The notes: a model not told the origin generated them from the letters alone. 64,000 bases of DNA from Desulfococcus multivorans (GCF_001854245.1 NZ_CP015381.1:4391400-4455399), one strand, 5' to 3'. Numbered from the stretch's first letter, positions 16,989-27,098 are shown. Program-made: numbers and translations.

Positions 16989-18611
16989 TCATTTTTGAGG
17001 CTTGAAATCAATCCATACCTTGCGGAAAGGGATGTAAGCGCCTCCCAAATAGCTGATTTCAACTCCTTTTACCCACGGCTGAAACAGATAGTTGAAGCTG
17101 TTGACATGTTGCGTGATGATCGGCGCTTCCGACATGACCAGACGTTGGACCTCACGGTAGATTTCGACCCGTTTCATATAGTCCATCTCTCGTCGGGCCT
17201 CTTCAAGTGCCTGATCAATGATGGGATTTGAATATCCCATCCGGTTGGTTCGGCTCCTGGAATGACAGAGCACATAAAGAAAATTATCCGGATCCGGATA
17301 ATCGCCATACCAGGCGGCATAAAACAGCGGTACTTTTTTTTCGTCGATCAAGGACAGGAAATGCTGCCAATTATCGGCCACCCTGGGGATCACCGTAATA
17401 CCGACGGCCTTCAAATATTTCTGGTAGGCCTGAAGTTCAAGCTGAACGCTCTCGGATTTGGAAAAGGTCCACAGTTCAAGCGGCGGAATCCCCTTACCGT
17501 TGGGAAAACCAGCCTCCTCCAGAAGCTGTTTGGCCTTATCCAGATTATAGGTATATCCAACAAAATCCGGATTGAATCCGGCCAGACCGGGCGGGAGGAT
17601 TCCCTTGGCCCTGATGCTTCCCCGCTTGGTGATCTCCTTCACGATCGTATCGGTGTCTACCGCATAGGAGATGGCCTGACGAACCTTAATATTGTCCAAA
17701 GGCGGTATGGTGACGTTTATTCCGACATAAACAAGGTTGAGCAACGGCTTGCTGACAAGGTTATATCGTTTTGCATAATCCGCACTGGACTTGATCATTT
17801 CATACTTGTCACTGGGAATGATGGACTCTTCCAGATACCCCCGCTCGAAATCGCTGAAAATATTTTCGAGTTCATTGTTCGGATATATCTGAAAATATAG
17901 AGTGTCAAGGAAAGGGCTCCCGTTAAAATATCCGTCATTTGCCGAGAGAATGATGCCCTTTCCCGATGTCCATGTCTCGAAACGAAACGGCCCGGTTCCC
18001 ACAGGATTTGTCCTGAAATCTATTCCTACAGCCTCTTTGGGTATCACTTTGGCGTTTGCCATGGCGAGTATCGAGAGGAAAGGCGCATAAGGCTGCTCAA
18101 GTCGGATGAGCAGCGTCTGCGGATCCTTGGCGACGAGCCCGGTGACCCTATCGGCGAGTCCCTCGCGAAACGCTTTAGCGCCTTCGATGTTCAAAAAGAA
18201 CGAAGCCACAGGGGATCGGGTCGCAGGATCGAGGATCCTTTGAAATGAATAGACAAAATCCTCAGCCGTCACCTGTCGGCCATTATGAAATCGCACATCC
18301 TTTCGAAGGAGAAACGTATAGGATTTGTGATCTCTCGCGATCTTCCAGATATCCGCTATGGCGGGAACGATATTCAAATCCTTGTCATACTCCACAAGAC
18401 CGTCGAAGATGTTGTTAGCCACATTCACGGCATAGATATCGGTAATATACGCCGGATCGAGCGAATTGGGTTCCCCGGAAAGGGGAATATTGTATTTTCC
18501 TCCGGGAACCGGTCCTGGAGCCGCCCAGGCCAAGGTAGCCCACACCCCCCATGTGAGCGTCGCCAAAAACGTCAATAGATGTCGTTTACGGATCATGTTT
18601 AACAGTCTCAT
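16989..18611 (-). CDS. Peptide/nickel-type ABC transporter substrate-binding protein (SBP family 5)
   Basis: A periplasmic solute receptor of 540 residues, OppA/DppA type. A signal peptide covers about residues 1-30 (RKRHLLTFLATLTWGVWATLAWA). Family signatures are LSGEPNSLDPAYITDIYA, FLLRKDVRFHNGRQVTAEDFVYSFQR (read in parts), TNPVGTGPFRFETW and VRQAISYAVD. The ligand is probably a short peptide. No permease or ATPase genes adjoin it, so it is an orphan receptor here. The start at 18611 has a purine-rich AGAAGAAGAGAAG upstream; Met6 is an alternative start. Confidence 0.92.
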   Translation of the reverse strand: MRLLNMIRKRHLLTFLATLTWGVWATLAWAAPGPVPGGKYNIPLSGEPNSLDPAYITDIYAVNVANNIFDGLVEYDKDLNIVPAIADIWKIARDHKSYTFLLRKDVRFHNGRQVTAEDFVYSFQRILDPATRSPVASFFLNIEGAKAFREGLADRVTGLVAKDPQTLLIRLEQPYAPFLSILAMANAKVIPKEAVGIDFRTNPVGTGPFRFETWTSGKGIILSANDGYFNGSPFLDTLYFQIYPNNELENIFSDFERGYLEESIIPSDKYEMIKSSADYAKRYNLVSKPLLNLVYVGINVTIPPLDNIKVRQAISYAVDTDTIVKEITKRGSIRAKGILPPGLAGFNPDFVGYTYNLDKAKQLLEEAGFPNGKGIPPLELWTFSKSESVQLELQAYQKYLKAVGITVIPRVADNWQHFLSLIDEKKVPLFYAAWYGDYPDPDNFLYVLCHSRSRTNRMGYSNPIIDQALEEARREMDYMKRVEIYREVQRLVMSEAPIITQHVNSFNYLFQPWVKGVEISYLGGAYIPFRKVWIDFKPQK

Positions 18612-18837
18612 CTTCTCTTCTTCTCCTTTTCATCGGGATTCCATTTAAGGAAATAACACCCTCCAGGCTTCATGGCTCTTTCCTGAAACTCACTCGAAAA
18701 CCGCCTGTTATGCGACAGGCCTCAGATCACATCTACCCGGGAAGGGTTCACCGAACGGCCACTATAAATCAGGATATCGCAGTCGCTGTCCAATCGGCCA
18801 CAAAAGCGTAAAACTGGTCCAGGGCGCTTTTCCAGGG

Positions 18838-20781
18838 TCAGGTTCGTTTGGCGATCGGCAGTTGAATCAATCGGCTTTCTTCAAATAATTCGTGTGGGTT
18901 TCTGACTGCCAACTGCTCTTCATAAATTTCCAGAAGGACATCCACCACATCGGAGTCAAATTGTTGTCCTTTATTGTTGACCAGTTCGGTTTTGATAAGG
19001 AGCGCCGGAAGCGTATCCCGATAGCTTCTTCTGGAATTCATGGCGTCGAATGCGTCGGCTGCGATGATGATCTTTTCCGATACAGAGAGCTGATGGCCCA
19101 TCAATCCATCCGGATACCCTCGTCCGTCCTCTCTTTCGTGGTGATGACGGACGATGCGTCGTTCCTCTCTGAGAGATACGATGGGTTGAAGAATTTCCTC
19201 ACCAATGACGGGATGCTGCTGGATCACTTGACACTCCGACCTATTCAATCTACTGCTTTTATTTAGTATATTATCCATGATCCCGATTTTCCCGATATCA
19301 TGAAGCAACGCGGCGTTGTAGAGGACCTGAAGGGAATGAACGTCCAGGTTGATCCGTCTGCCGATTTCTCGACTCAGGTTGGCCACCCGTTCTCCATGAC
19401 CGTGGGTGTATTTATCCTTGAATTCCAGTGATTTGGCGAGAGATTTGATGGAACTGATATAGGCGTTTTCCAGTTGAGCGAATAATTTAATATTTTCGAT
19501 GGACGTAGTGGTCTGACTGGCCAGGACACAGAGGGTCTGTATCTCCCCCAGCATCATGATGCTTCTCTGACGGCGGATAAGATTGATGAATCCCGCAATC
19601 TCCTTGGACTGACGCAGTGGTATCGAGATGCGTTCGAGTTCAGGAAAGGAACTGATGCCGGACTTGACGAACGGTGAACCGAGACCGGATATAGAAGCAT
19701 TTTCACTGATAAACATAAGAGGCTCCGCATCCAGCAGCGGCGGCTTTTCAAGAAGCCGATGATATTTCACGCGATCGTTCTCGTTCACCGAAGGCTTGAT
19801 GACGCTTGCCACCATTCGAGTCGAGTCATCCGGCTCTACGATCAAAAGTGATGCAGCCATGGTATCGGTGGCCGAAAGTACCACTTCCAGAATCTGGTCA
19901 TAAAGACGATCGTGGTTTTTGAGGGAGGTCATGGCCTGACTGGCATCAAAAAGATACCTGAGCCGTTGGTTCGTGAGGGTCAGTTCCGCATTGGAATTCT
20001 CTATGATTCGAATGTGATCCTTCAGCTTTTCCTGCATATTTCCGAAACGGCGCGCTAAATAACCAATTTCGTCTCGGGATTCCACCCGAATCTCCTGGTC
20101 ATAGTCTCCTTTTGAAATACCCTCGACATGTTTCATCAATGTGGCGATCGGCCGGGTAATGCGTGTCGAAAAAAGCACGGAGATCAAACAACTTATGATG
20201 AGAACGATACCGCCCAGAATCAGAAGTGTTCTCCGGGTCTGATCAATGCCGGCATTCATGGACTCGAGGGACAACCCGATCCGTACGGTGGCCCAATGTT
20301 TTTTGAGGACGGTAATAGGTGCGGAAATTTCGCAGATATTCTGTTTAGGGTCATTATCCAGGACGAGGTATCGGACCGAGACGCTTCCAGCGTCAGACAC
20401 TTGGGTGGCGGGCAGCGATTTTAAGAGGGACGCCTTGAAGCGAGGGACACCTTTATAGGCTGCCGTCTCACCGTCAAAAAGCTGGATCGAGGCATATACG
20501 AGTTCATTTTCCGAAACGGTTTTGGCTACGTTCTGTTCCATGCCGACATAGTTGTATGTCGAGACGAGGCTCGTATTCACGGCGGCAAGGTTTTTGGCGA
20601 TGGTGACCCCTCGTTTCAGGAATTCCTCTAAAATCGAGTTGTGCATCCTTCGCTCCACGACCATGATGGTAATGGTCATGATCATGCACTCCAGGAGGAT
20701 GATGCCGATCATGAATTTGGTCTGCAGGCGAATGCCAATATCAGCTCTCTGTTTTGGTGCTATCGATTTCATGATCAACAT
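18838..20781 (-). CDS. Membrane signalling protein: extracytoplasmic sensor, HAMP, GAF, HD-GYP phosphodiesterase
   Basis: A 647-residue inner-membrane protein likely to degrade cyclic di-GMP. TM1 is about 24-42, a periplasmic sensor domain 43-185, TM2 186-206, HAMP 203-256 (RITRPIATLMKHVEGISKGDY), a GAF-like domain about 270-435, and HD-GYP 440-640. The HD pair is in ALLHDIGKIGI (His494-Asp495), and the HD-GYP signature is complete: HHHEREDGRGYPDG, with GYP at 555-557, and ADAFDAMNSRRSYRD. The metal ligands look intact, so an active enzyme is expected. No GGDEF partner is adjacent. The start may be Met1 or Met4; no strong ribosome-binding site is seen. Confidence 0.93.
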   Translation of the reverse strand: MLIMKSIAPKQRADIGIRLQTKFMIGIILLECMIMTITIMVVERRMHNSILEEFLKRGVTIAKNLAAVNTSLVSTYNYVGMEQNVAKTVSENELVYASIQLFDGETAAYKGVPRFKASLLKSLPATQVSDAGSVSVRYLVLDNDPKQNICEISAPITVLKKHWATVRIGLSLESMNAGIDQTRRTLLILGGIVLIISCLISVLFSTRITRPIATLMKHVEGISKGDYDQEIRVESRDEIGYLARRFGNMQEKLKDHIRIIENSNAELTLTNQRLRYLFDASQAMTSLKNHDRLYDQILEVVLSATDTMAASLLIVEPDDSTRMVASVIKPSVNENDRVKYHRLLEKPPLLDAEPLMFISENASISGLGSPFVKSGISSFPELERISIPLRQSKEIAGFINLIRRQRSIMMLGEIQTLCVLASQTTTSIENIKLFAQLENAYISSIKSLAKSLEFKDKYTHGHGERVANLSREIGRRINLDVHSLQVLYNAALLHDIGKIGIMDNILNKSSRLNRSECQVIQQHPVIGEEILQPIVSLREERRIVRHHHEREDGRGYPDGLMGHQLSVSEKIIIAADAFDAMNSRRSYRDTLPALLIKTELVNNKGQQFDSDVVDVLLEIYEEQLAVRNPHELFEESRLIQLPIAKRT

Positions 20782-21228
20782 GTTTTCGCACGAGAATAAA
20801 ACAGGTTCATAGCACGGGATATCAACATCGGATCCATTACGTCACGACTCCACCAAAACCACGGTTTATACAATCAGACATTGTTGCCCGTCATCTGAAT
20901 CGAAACCAAGGCATTTTTTACCAGGAAGACCATAATTGTTCAGACAATGCGCATTCCTCCATTTTGTTGATATAAAAACGTAAATCAGTATCAACAGCAC
21001 GCGATCGACGGTCATGCACTTATGATCGGATCAGTAACGTATAACCCTGAAAAAAACACTATAACTTTTTTTATATTCTTCTTGGCCAAGAATATGTGAA
21101 ATACATCACAAAAACTCGGAAATTTCAAACATAAATGCACCGGCCTCATTCGAAATCAGATTAATTCATAATTCCTCGAGCCGGATATCGGCGGTTTTGA
21201 CCCTGAAATCGATCGATACGAACGCACA
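20782..21228. other. Intergenic, no gene recognised
   Basis: A 447-bp AT-rich gap between the HD-GYP gene and rtcB, both on the minus strand. No frame of note, no tRNA and no clear hairpin. It should hold the HD-GYP promoter. Confidence 0.5.
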
Positions 21229-22668
21229 TCAGCCCTTCACCACGGCCATGGGCCGCAACCGTGCCACCTTACGAGAAAGGCCCGCGCCGTGCACAACCGC
21301 CACAACCTGGGAAATGTCCTTATAGGCATCCGGCATTTCCTCGGCCATCGTGCCGCGGCCGGTCCACCGGACCAGGATACCTTTGTCCTCCAACTCCCGA
21401 TAAATGGCCCGGCCTTTGGCGGCCTTTTTCGCGGCTGTCCGGCTCAACACTCTGCCGGCACCGTGACACGTGGAGCCGAATGTCTCCGCGAGAGCCGTCT
21501 CCGTTCCCACGAGAACATAGGACGCCCTCCCCATGTCGCCGGGAACCAGCACCGGCTGCCCAACCGACCGGTAGGCGGCGCAGACCGCCGGGTGACCGGC
21601 CGGAAACGATCGGGTCGCCCCTTTCCGGTGAACACAAACGGTGCGACGTTTACCCTCGATCAGATGTTCTTCTTTTTTGGCGATATTATGACAGACGTCA
21701 TACAACAACCGCATGGCAAGGTCTCGGGGTGAAATATGCAGCACATTCAGTAACACCTCCCGAGCCAGGTGCATGAGGATTTGACGATTCGCCCAGGCGT
21801 AATTGGCGGCGCAGGCCATGGCGGAAAGGTAGCGCTGACCTTGGGGAGACTGGATCATGGCACACGAAAGTTGACGATCGGGCAGATCAAATGGAAGGGT
21901 CTGGACATGTCGTGCCATGACGGCCAGGAAATCGTCGCAGATCTGATACCCCAGGCCCCGGGACCCCGTGTGAATCATCAGCGTAACCTGCCCTTCATAG
22001 AGGCCGAACGACCGAGCCACCGTATCGTCGTAGATCTCGTCCACCACACCGACTTCGAGAAAATGGTTGCCCGATCCCAGGGTTCCCAGTTGCTTTTTGC
22101 CCCGAAGCATCGCGCGGTCGCTCACTTCACCGGGATCTGCACCGGGAAGCACTCCCCCCTCCTCGGTGTGCTCGATATCCCTCTCTTCGCCGAAGCCGTT
22201 CTCGACCGCCCATCGACTGCCGGTCCTGAGAACGGTTTTTTCATCCCGCTCGGTGAGCTTGACGCTCCCCTGGGAGCCGACTCCGGAAGGAATGTTCCGA
22301 TATAGCCCGTTCACCAGGTCTTCCAGACGCGGCCTCACATCCCCCTCCGCCAGCCGGGTAGTCGCCAGCCTCACCCCGCAGTTGATGTCATATCCGACGC
22401 CGCCGGGAGACACGATGCCGTCCTGCCAGTCAAACGCCGCCACTCCACCGATGGGAAATCCGTAACCCTGATGAACATCCGGCATGGCCATGGAGGCCTT
22501 CAGGATACCGGGAAGAGAGGCCACATTGGCCACCTGTATCAACGTATCTTCCTGCCGTATCGCCGCGATCATGTCCCCGTCGGCATAAATTCTGCCCGGA
22601 ACCCGCATATTGCCGGTCCTGGGCAACTCCCACACATAGTCATTGATTTTGATGAGTTCCCTTGTCAT
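21229..22668 (-). CDS. rtcB: RNA-splicing ligase RtcB
   Basis: RtcB joins RNA 2',3'-cyclic phosphate or 3'-phosphate ends to 5'-OH ends with GTP and Mn2+, for RNA repair. Signatures are MPDVHQGYGFPIGGVAAFD, SPGGVGYDINCGVRL (metal Cys), GSGNHFLEVG, HTGSRGLGYQI and the C-terminal guanylylation site region STCHGAGRVLSRTAAK. The 479 residues are normal for the type that depends on archease. I chose the second of two adjacent ATGs because GGGGAGGT is 6 nt upstream. The archease gene lies on the same strand at 26.7-27.1 kb, separated by two plus-strand genes. Confidence 0.96.
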   Translation of the reverse strand: MTRELIKINDYVWELPRTGNMRVPGRIYADGDMIAAIRQEDTLIQVANVASLPGILKASMAMPDVHQGYGFPIGGVAAFDWQDGIVSPGGVGYDINCGVRLATTRLAEGDVRPRLEDLVNGLYRNIPSGVGSQGSVKLTERDEKTVLRTGSRWAVENGFGEERDIEHTEEGGVLPGADPGEVSDRAMLRGKKQLGTLGSGNHFLEVGVVDEIYDDTVARSFGLYEGQVTLMIHTGSRGLGYQICDDFLAVMARHVQTLPFDLPDRQLSCAMIQSPQGQRYLSAMACAANYAWANRQILMHLAREVLLNVLHISPRDLAMRLLYDVCHNIAKKEEHLIEGKRRTVCVHRKGATRSFPAGHPAVCAAYRSVGQPVLVPGDMGRASYVLVGTETALAETFGSTCHGAGRVLSRTAAKKAAKGRAIYRELEDKGILVRWTGRGTMAEEMPDAYKDISQVVAVVHGAGLSRKVARLRPMAVVKG

Positions 22669-22671
22669 CAT

Positions 22672-23024
22672 TACCTCCCCTTTTTCGGTTTGGCGGCAAC
22701 CGGCGTCCTTTCATCGGCTTCAGCGCCGAGATATCAGCCACCCGGTTCCATTCTCCGGATCGGCATGACCTGCGAGATGGCGGGATGCTTGCAGCAGCGC
22801 TGAATCTTTTTGAAGAAAGGCCGCATGAATTCGAACATTAATAATTTCGAACATTAATAATAAAGATATGCCCGGTTCCAGAAAAAACCAAAGGTCAATG
22901 CCGTCGCAACCCGTTGAATGATTTCTGATCCACCGGGATATCCATATTTCCATGGACGTCTAAACGAATTTGTAATATCATCCGGTTGTTCGTAACGCCT
23001 ATCGCCTCCTCTTGAGGAAGTCCA
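22672..23024. other. Divergent intergenic region with a short direct repeat
   Basis: About 350 bp between the starts of rtcB (minus) and the GDPD gene (plus), so promoters for both should be here. TTCGAACATTAATAA occurs twice in tandem (22830-22844 and 22846-22860). No gene is seen. Confidence 0.6.
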
Positions 23025-23795
23025 ATGAAAATAGACGGTCTCCGATATCCATTGATCATCGCCCACCGGGGCTACAGCGCGAGATATCCGGAAAACACCT
23101 TGATCGCCTTTGAAAAAGCCCTCGAATCAGGAGTCCAGATGATCGAACTGGACGTAACGCTGACACGCGACCGGAAAATCGTGGTCATTCACGACGAAAC
23201 CCTTTACCGAACGACAAGCGGCCGCGGCAAGGTTGCCGATTACACCCTCACTGAATTGAAGATGCTGGATGCGGGCGGTTGGTTTTCAGATCGTTTCTCG
23301 GGGGAAGCCATCCCTGTCTTGACGGAAGTGTTGACGCTGGCAGGGGGTCGGGCCACCGTCAATATCGAAATCAAACCCGAGGCCTACGACCCTCGACACC
23401 CGAAAGACGCCATCGAACGTCAGATATGGCGTATGTTGCATCATCGACACCTTCTGACGGATGTATTGGTTTCCAGTTTTGAGGCGGAGATTCTTGCAGA
23501 GTTGGCTCGGATGACCCCGAAACCCAATTTGGCGTTTCTGACGAAAGGCAGAACCGACACCGGTGTTTTCGATACCTGCCGAAAAATTGACGCCTTTTCC
23601 TGGAATGCCCACTACCGCGATTTGAATCGAACCCGTGTTGAAAACGCCCACGATCTGGGACTGAAGGTCTTTGCCTACACGGTCAATGCACCCGACGACA
23701 TTCTGGCACTGATCGACATGGGGGTGGACGGCATCTACACGGATGATCCCACGGCGGTCGATATGGACCTGAGATGCGGGCGTAGGGTTTCATAA
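23025..23795 (+). CDS. Glycerophosphodiester phosphodiesterase family protein
   Basis: A cytoplasmic GDPD-type enzyme of 256 residues that would cleave glycerophosphodiesters to glycerol-3-phosphate and an alcohol. The GDPD TIM-barrel marks are IAHRGYSARYPENTLIAF (catalytic His-Arg and Glu), IELDVTLTRDRKIVVIHD (Glu/Asp metal ligands and second His), ATVNIEIKPE, and the terminal VDGIYTDDP. No signal peptide. GAGGAAG lies about 5 nt before the ATG. Its stop codon directly abuts the ATG of the next gene, so the two are one operon and presumably act together. Confidence 0.94.
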   Translation: MKIDGLRYPLIIAHRGYSARYPENTLIAFEKALESGVQMIELDVTLTRDRKIVVIHDETLYRTTSGRGKVADYTLTELKMLDAGGWFSDRFSGEAIPVLTEVLTLAGGRATVNIEIKPEAYDPRHPKDAIERQIWRMLHHRHLLTDVLVSSFEAEILAELARMTPKPNLAFLTKGRTDTGVFDTCRKIDAFSWNAHYRDLNRTRVENAHDLGLKVFAYTVNAPDDILALIDMGVDGIYTDDPTAVDMDLRCGRRVS

Positions 23796-26660
23796 ATGGG
23801 GAGGTGGGTGGATCGAAGACGCGGCCGGTTTAGACGATGGCTCAACCGTCTCATCGATGCGGTAAGCTTCAACGACCAGATCCGGGATCTGGCGGAGATG
23901 CTCAATCGGAAAGTCGAGCAGTCCGAAGAAGCGACGCCGGATATAGTCTCCCATCCCGGCGGATTCAACCGTGCGTTTCGAAAGCGGCGAATGGGTATTG
24001 CCGAATCCTATATCCGGATCGCCCAGAAACTGGTGCGCAGCGAAGTACACAACCGGCTTCACGCTCTCAAAACCCTGGTGATGCTATCTCTGCACGCCAA
24101 AACCATCAGTATGCCCCTCAATACCGCCCGCGTCCAGACGGAAATCATGAAGGAAGCCGTCAAGAACATCCGAAACCGCCGTCGGCAGATGGAGATGATC
24201 GCGGATTTTTCCCTGGCCTCTTACGGTCATGAGGCCACCATCCGAAGATTTCTGAAGGAGCTGAAGCGGCTGGAGGTTCCGGAAACCGGCCAACCCCTGA
24301 AGAACCTCGACATGGGGTGGGACGCCCACGTCCACGACAACCTCTCAGAGGGCAGAAAAACCCCGAGTCAGTTGGTTCTGGACGCCTTCATCAAGGGAAT
24401 CTCACGCCTCACCCTGGCCTATTACGACATTCCCCACCGGGATATTGTTTTTGAAGCGATGGAAGCCGGAAGGATACTGGGTGTCGAGGTATCCATCGGC
24501 ATCGAGTTCAGCGTAGGGCGTCGAACCCGCAGAAAACACTTTCTCTTTCTTCCGCCCGCCGTCACGTTTGAGGCCTTTTTGGAATTCTTCAATTCGAACT
24601 GCGCGGTGCTCGCCCATTTTTACGACGGACTGGATGAAAATCGAAACCATCGACGGCGGGTTATCACAGAGATCCTGGAACATTTCAACCGGACCCACCT
24701 CATCAACATCAACCAGGGATTCGCCGAAGACAGCATCTTCGCACTTCAGCCGCTTCAGCTCGCGGACCTCGAAAAAATCGTTCCCTACGATCAATTTTCC
24801 CGAAACCATCTGAGCGAACTGCTTTATGAGCAACTGAAAGCCGTCCTGAAAAGACGGGTGCTCCTTCTGAAAGCCCAATTCGAAATCTCCCGACAGCTCT
24901 TCAGAGAGGACACCCTTACCGGATGGGAACTGGAGCAGATTTCGGCAACCTATCGTCGCATCCGGGAACTTTACACGACCTTAAGCCCGGCACACATCAA
25001 AAGCGAATACTTTTCAGGAAAAAATATCTTCGATTACGATTCCGCTTTTGCCTCCGAAGCCGACATCATGCCGGACCTGAAACAATCCGGGGCCCTCATC
25101 ACCTTCAACCACCCCCTGGAACACGGGTTCGAATCGGCCGTGGAAACCGTTCTTGCCGCTCACCCTTACATCGACCAGATCGAGTTGATGAACATGCGGG
25201 ACAGCATGGGTCGGGACCCTTCTGAAATCATGCGCCTGACGCGCTTCGTGAGCCTGATCAACACCGGCACCTTGTCGGAAGCAAAGCAATTCCTGGAGGA
25301 TCTGAACCGACGCCCCATAGACAAATCCCGCCTCGAAAGCGCCTTTGAGAAATACCATCGGAATCTTCTGGTTCCCATAGCCGCCAGCGCCGCCACCGGG
25401 TGGAAGCCCCAGGTTCCGGGTATGGGATTCATTCGGGAATCGCGCATTCCGAAAAAATCCCGCAAATATTTTTGTCAGACCCATTATCGCCTGCCCCGAC
25501 CTGTTTCAGATCTGATCAACGGCGGGGGACGCAGATCGAGTCCGGATCCGGAAAACGACAGGGCGACCGGTACCGTTGACGAGATTTACTGCCTGGGCAA
25601 AAGCGGCCATTTCAGACCCAACCTGGTGGGTGACGAAGCACCAATCGAAAATATCGGACTGCGGCGAGCCTGGCGCTACCTCAACCCAGCCCTCAAGAAT
25701 ATGATTCGCGTCGTCATCGGCTTGTTGCCGGCCTACCTCTGGATCGGCTGGGAATATACCTTGATCTGGTTCGGGATTACCTTTTTCCGGAACGTCTTCG
25801 TGGATCTCGTCGCCTTTTCAGGTCCCCGCCCCAAGGCATGGTCCTTTCGGGACGTCAATCTCGACAACACCACCCAATCCCTCTTCTGGACCGGCTTTTC
25901 AGTTCCCGTCCTGGGAATGGTCAAGCTGGGATTCGACTATTCCTGGCACTTCGCCTTCACCGGGCTCCTTTTCGTGTGGCTCAAATTTCTGGTAATCTGC
26001 ATCGCCAACGGCCTTTATATCTCGGCGCACAACAAAATCAGGCGGTTCGACAACCGCGTCATTCGCGCCAATTTCTTCAGGAGCATCCTGGCGTGGCCGT
26101 TTTCAGCCGCCTTTTCCCCTGTCGGCAACCTGATGCAGGTGCCCAGCATCGTCCAGGCCAAGTTCTGGTCCGACGTGGTCGCAGCCGTTATTGAAGGCAC
26201 CGGGAAGTTTCAGCAGAAAATCGTTCTCAGAAAACGGGACTACCGCGAAATCCTGCCCCAGCTCCGGTCCGGGGACAGGGATGCCCGCATGACCGCGATG
26301 ATGGATACCCTCTATATCTGGGGCAAGCGCCAAAGGGGCGCCAGCGGGCTTTCACAGATCCTTCTGGGCAGAGGCGGCCTCAAGGCGGCTGTTTTGGGGG
26401 TTTTCAGAAAGGGTGATGCCAGGGATCGGGAACGGCAGGCAGCATCCGGTGCGGCGGATCTCGATCTGATGATCGAGCGTTTCGCGCCCCACCACGTCAC
26501 CCCGGCGCTTTCCCGGTTCATCCTATCCAAATACACCCATAACGAAGCCATCGTGCTGATCGACATGCTCGACAGCCATCTGATCGATTTCCACGCGTGG
26601 TTGAAAAAGCTCCGGAAAAAATCCAGGGGCGGCAAACCACCGAATATCACCGCTTCCTGA
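23796..26660 (+). CDS. Large protein with a degenerate PHP-like domain and C-terminal membrane region
   Basis: I do not recognise this 954-residue protein as a named family. A helical N-terminal part (1-165) is followed by a segment resembling PHP phosphoesterases: WDAHVHDNLSEGRKTPSQLV (His178, His180; compare DLHVHTxxSDG), GISRLTLAYYDIPH (His214), VSIGIEFS (Glu237), then after a long insertion SGALITFNHP (His439) and IDQIELMNMR (Glu463; compare the usual IEVYN). So most metal-ligand positions seem present in order. Residues about 635-760 contain several hydrophobic helices, and the tail is basic. It starts immediately at the stop of the GDPD gene. A membrane-bound phosphodiesterase or phosphatase acting with GDPD is inference. 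Confidence 0.75.
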   Translation: MGRWVDRRRGRFRRWLNRLIDAVSFNDQIRDLAEMLNRKVEQSEEATPDIVSHPGGFNRAFRKRRMGIAESYIRIAQKLVRSEVHNRLHALKTLVMLSLHAKTISMPLNTARVQTEIMKEAVKNIRNRRRQMEMIADFSLASYGHEATIRRFLKELKRLEVPETGQPLKNLDMGWDAHVHDNLSEGRKTPSQLVLDAFIKGISRLTLAYYDIPHRDIVFEAMEAGRILGVEVSIGIEFSVGRRTRRKHFLFLPPAVTFEAFLEFFNSNCAVLAHFYDGLDENRNHRRRVITEILEHFNRTHLININQGFAEDSIFALQPLQLADLEKIVPYDQFSRNHLSELLYEQLKAVLKRRVLLLKAQFEISRQLFREDTLTGWELEQISATYRRIRELYTTLSPAHIKSEYFSGKNIFDYDSAFASEADIMPDLKQSGALITFNHPLEHGFESAVETVLAAHPYIDQIELMNMRDSMGRDPSEIMRLTRFVSLINTGTLSEAKQFLEDLNRRPIDKSRLESAFEKYHRNLLVPIAASAATGWKPQVPGMGFIRESRIPKKSRKYFCQTHYRLPRPVSDLINGGGRRSSPDPENDRATGTVDEIYCLGKSGHFRPNLVGDEAPIENIGLRRAWRYLNPALKNMIRVVIGLLPAYLWIGWEYTLIWFGITFFRNVFVDLVAFSGPRPKAWSFRDVNLDNTTQSLFWTGFSVPVLGMVKLGFDYSWHFAFTGLLFVWLKFLVICIANGLYISAHNKIRRFDNRVIRANFFRSILAWPFSAAFSPVGNLMQVPSIVQAKFWSDVVAAVIEGTGKFQQKIVLRKRDYREILPQLRSGDRDARMTAMMDTLYIWGKRQRGASGLSQILLGRGGLKAAVLGVFRKGDARDRERQAASGAADLDLMIERFAPHHVTPALSRFILSKYTHNEAIVLIDMLDSHLIDFHAWLKKLRKKSRGGKPPNITAS

Positions 26661-26678
26661 AGGCCGCCGCCCGAAACG

Positions 26679-27098
26679 CTAAATATCGAAAACGACCCGT
26701 GCGGTCCACCCTCCCGATGACGGGGCGACACGGATCTGGTGATAGGTGACGGCCTTGATTTCCTGGAGAACGGTATGGCGGACGGGGTCGAAGGTTTCGT
26801 AGTGAAGTCGGGCCGAGAGGACAAATGCCGACAGAGACAGGATCTCGACCTTCACAACGAAGCGATCCTCGCCGGTCCACTGATAGAGGACCTCTCTGAG
26901 CCAGTTGACCATGAGATCGGGCCAGTCGTCGCCGGAAACCTGAACAACGAGGGTCTCGGATTTCGCGGCTCCGGACTCGCGAATCTCGGCGACCACGTCA
27001 AAGAGAGCGAGAACGGTGTCCGCAAAGAGCGACGCCAGATCCGCGGCCGTCACCTCGAGGCCGAAATCGGCCGGATGATCGATGATCTGATAGGTCAT
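26679..27098 (-). CDS. Archease (RtcB activator)
   Basis: Archease helps RtcB become guanylylated and widens its nucleotide use. The 139-residue protein begins YQIIDHPADFGLEVTAADL, the family's N-terminal IxDHTADxG-type motif with conserved Asp, and continues SLFADTVLALFDVV. Towards the end come DWPDLMVNWLREVLYQW and VRHTVLQEIKAVTYHQI, the usual DLL.WLxELLY and KAxTYH motifs. I chose ATG 27098 by comparison with the family; ATG 27110 in the same frame is possible. Neither start has a strong ribosome-binding site. It converges on the 954-residue gene with an 18-bp gap. Confidence 0.93.
   Translation of the reverse strand: MTYQIIDHPADFGLEVTAADLASLFADTVLALFDVVAEIRESGAAKSETLVVQVSGDDWPDLMVNWLREVLYQWTGEDRFVVKVEILSLSAFVLSARLHYETFDPVRHTVLQEIKAVTYHQIRVAPSSGGWTARVVFDI

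Noticed and set aside
16730..17005. 91-codon plus-strand frame
   Set aside because: No family resemblance; overlaps the end of the substrate-binding-protein gene.
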